A DNA stretch of 5,791 nucleotides from Verrucomicrobiota bacterium (GTDB taxonomy: Bacteria; Verrucomicrobiota; Verrucomicrobiia; Chthoniobacterales; UBA10450): contig QHRC01000120.1 of NCBI GenBank assembly GCA_003219995.1, positions 1-5,791 on the forward strand. The letters run 5' to 3'. This document shows, piece by piece, positions 5,269 to 5,791 of the stretch (its first letter is position 1; each line of letters begins with the position of its first letter). The notes under the pieces were generated by a model. That model had not been told where the DNA came from. It ran no database searches and was given only the letters and a program-made list of their open reading frames with translations. Both the position numbers and the translations under genes were made by a program.

Positions 5269-5791
5269 TTATTCTTTATTTTCCGCCGGTGCGGCTTCCT
5301 CTTCCTCGGCTTCGCCGCCCTCTTCCTCGGTCAAACCGAAGAGCGAAGTAACCGATTGCCGGACACGTGAGGCTTTGTTCTGTTTCTCGAGCTGCGACTG
5401 GCAGTCGACCGTGAAACGCGCGAACGGGATCGCTTCGAGCCGCGTATGCGGGATTGGTTTGCCCGACATTTCGCATACGCCGTAGGTGCCGAGCTCGATT
5501 CGTTTCAACGCCTGGTCGATTTCGTAAAGCGCGTCTTGCTCCTGCGAGAGCAAACTCAAGGCGAAGTCACGATCGTAGGCATCCGAGCCGGCATCGGCCT
5601 GATGCATGCCAAAGGCGGACGCTTCGCTGCCTTCGGCGCGCGAACGCAATGTGTCCTGCGCCACGCCGGCCATGGAATCGACCATGGCATCACGCAACTG
5701 CAGCAGCCTCTCTTTCTGCCTGCGAGTGAAAGAATCTAGTTTCCGTTCGCGATGATTCCGCCCGAGCAACTCGAGCGTGCCGGGTGACTCG
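5269..5791 (-). CDS. DksA/TraR-family transcription factor, 5' end outside window
   Basis: DksA/TraR proteins enter the RNA polymerase secondary channel and, often with ppGpp, tune rRNA and other promoters. The visible 173 codons run open to the window edge, so the N-terminus is missing; a TTG at 5769 is an unconvincing start. A charged helix ([20 protein letters not shown]) leads to [10 protein letters not shown], where DAYD matches the DxxD tip of the DksA coiled coil. The returning helix ([20 protein letters not shown]) leads to the zinc-finger region, [20 protein letters not shown], then [11 protein letters not shown]. In the usual C-x2-C...C-x2-C pattern the second and third cysteines are replaced by Ser and Thr, leaving only two. 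An acidic tail ([15 protein letters not shown]) ends the protein. It heads the minus-strand unit with rpmG (7 nt away) and rpsR, linking it with ribosome synthesis. Family assignment is firm; true DksA-like activity is inferred. Confidence 0.88.
   Translation of the reverse strand, partial: ESPGTLELLGRNHRERKLDSFTRRQKERLLQLRDAMVDSMAGVAQDTLRSRAEGSEASAFGMHQADAGSDAYDRDFALSLLSQEQDALYEIDQALKRIELGTYGVCEMSGKPIPHTRLEAIPFARFTVDCQSQLEKQNKASRVRQSVTSLFGLTEEEGGEAEEEEAAPAENKE

Noticed and set aside
5005..5351. Overlapping plus-strand frames opposite rpsR, rpmG and the DksA-like gene
   Set aside because: They are antisense to three well-recognised proteins and rich in arginine and leucine without any motif.
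5669..5688. GCCATGG/CCATGGC inverted repeat in the DksA-like gene
   Set aside because: Only 7-bp arms made of two CCATGG palindromes within coding sequence; no adjoining T-run or sign of function.
5446..5739. Plus-strand frames opposite the DksA-like gene
   Set aside because: Two overlapping frames occur, neither with recognisable content, against a conserved coding strand.
5767..5769. TTG as the true start of the DksA-like gene
   Set aside because: The frame stays open to the window edge, and family members have a longer N-terminal region, so the start is most likely outside.

Overview
The window is a compact, gene-dense bacterial chromosome segment of moderately high GC. A soil-type Verrucomicrobiota (Chthoniobacterales or 'Udaeobacter'-like) is my best guess. 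This rests on the style of the L33, DksA-like and RelE-like proteins, and on dispersed palindromic repeats and short 7-bp repeats at gene ends. It is inference from memory, not a database result. I see no phage, insertion sequence, CRISPR, tRNA or rRNA.

Positions 1-4687 (+ strand) hold seven tightly packed genes that look like one transcription unit: the 3' end of sppA (signal peptide peptidase), a CPBP-family membrane protease, thiL (thiamine-monophosphate kinase), tsaE and tsaB (two parts of the tRNA t6A machinery), alr (alanine racemase) and a lone RelE/ParE-like protein. Junctions are 7 bp, a 4-bp ATGA overlap, a 23-bp overlap, 19 bp, a second 4-bp ATGA overlap and 6 bp, which points to extensive translational coupling. 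Only alr has a textbook Shine-Dalgarno. The unit joins membrane proteolysis, cofactor synthesis, tRNA modification and cell-wall precursor supply; it reads as a housekeeping operon rather than one pathway.

Positions 4688-4841 form the only sizeable non-coding gap, about 150 bp between convergent units. It is filled with palindromic repeats: a degenerate TGTAG-headed palindrome, a CCCTCGACTTCGCTCGGGA-type repeat, a 9-bp-arm palindrome and a 9-bp-arm hairpin with a U-tract that is the likely rpsR terminator. The outermost two palindromes carry matching inverted ends.

Positions 4842-5791 (- strand) hold a second unit read right to left: a DksA/TraR-like regulator (5' end outside the window), rpmG (L33, GTG start, 57 aa) and rpsR (S18). 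None of the three has a complete cysteine zinc site.

I found no clear new multi-gene system. The best leads are the orphan RelE-like gene behind alr, a strong hairpin plus T-run inside tsaB, repeats lodged exactly at the thiL/tsaE and tsaE/tsaB junctions, and the zinc-ligand-poor dksA-rpmG-rpsR cluster.
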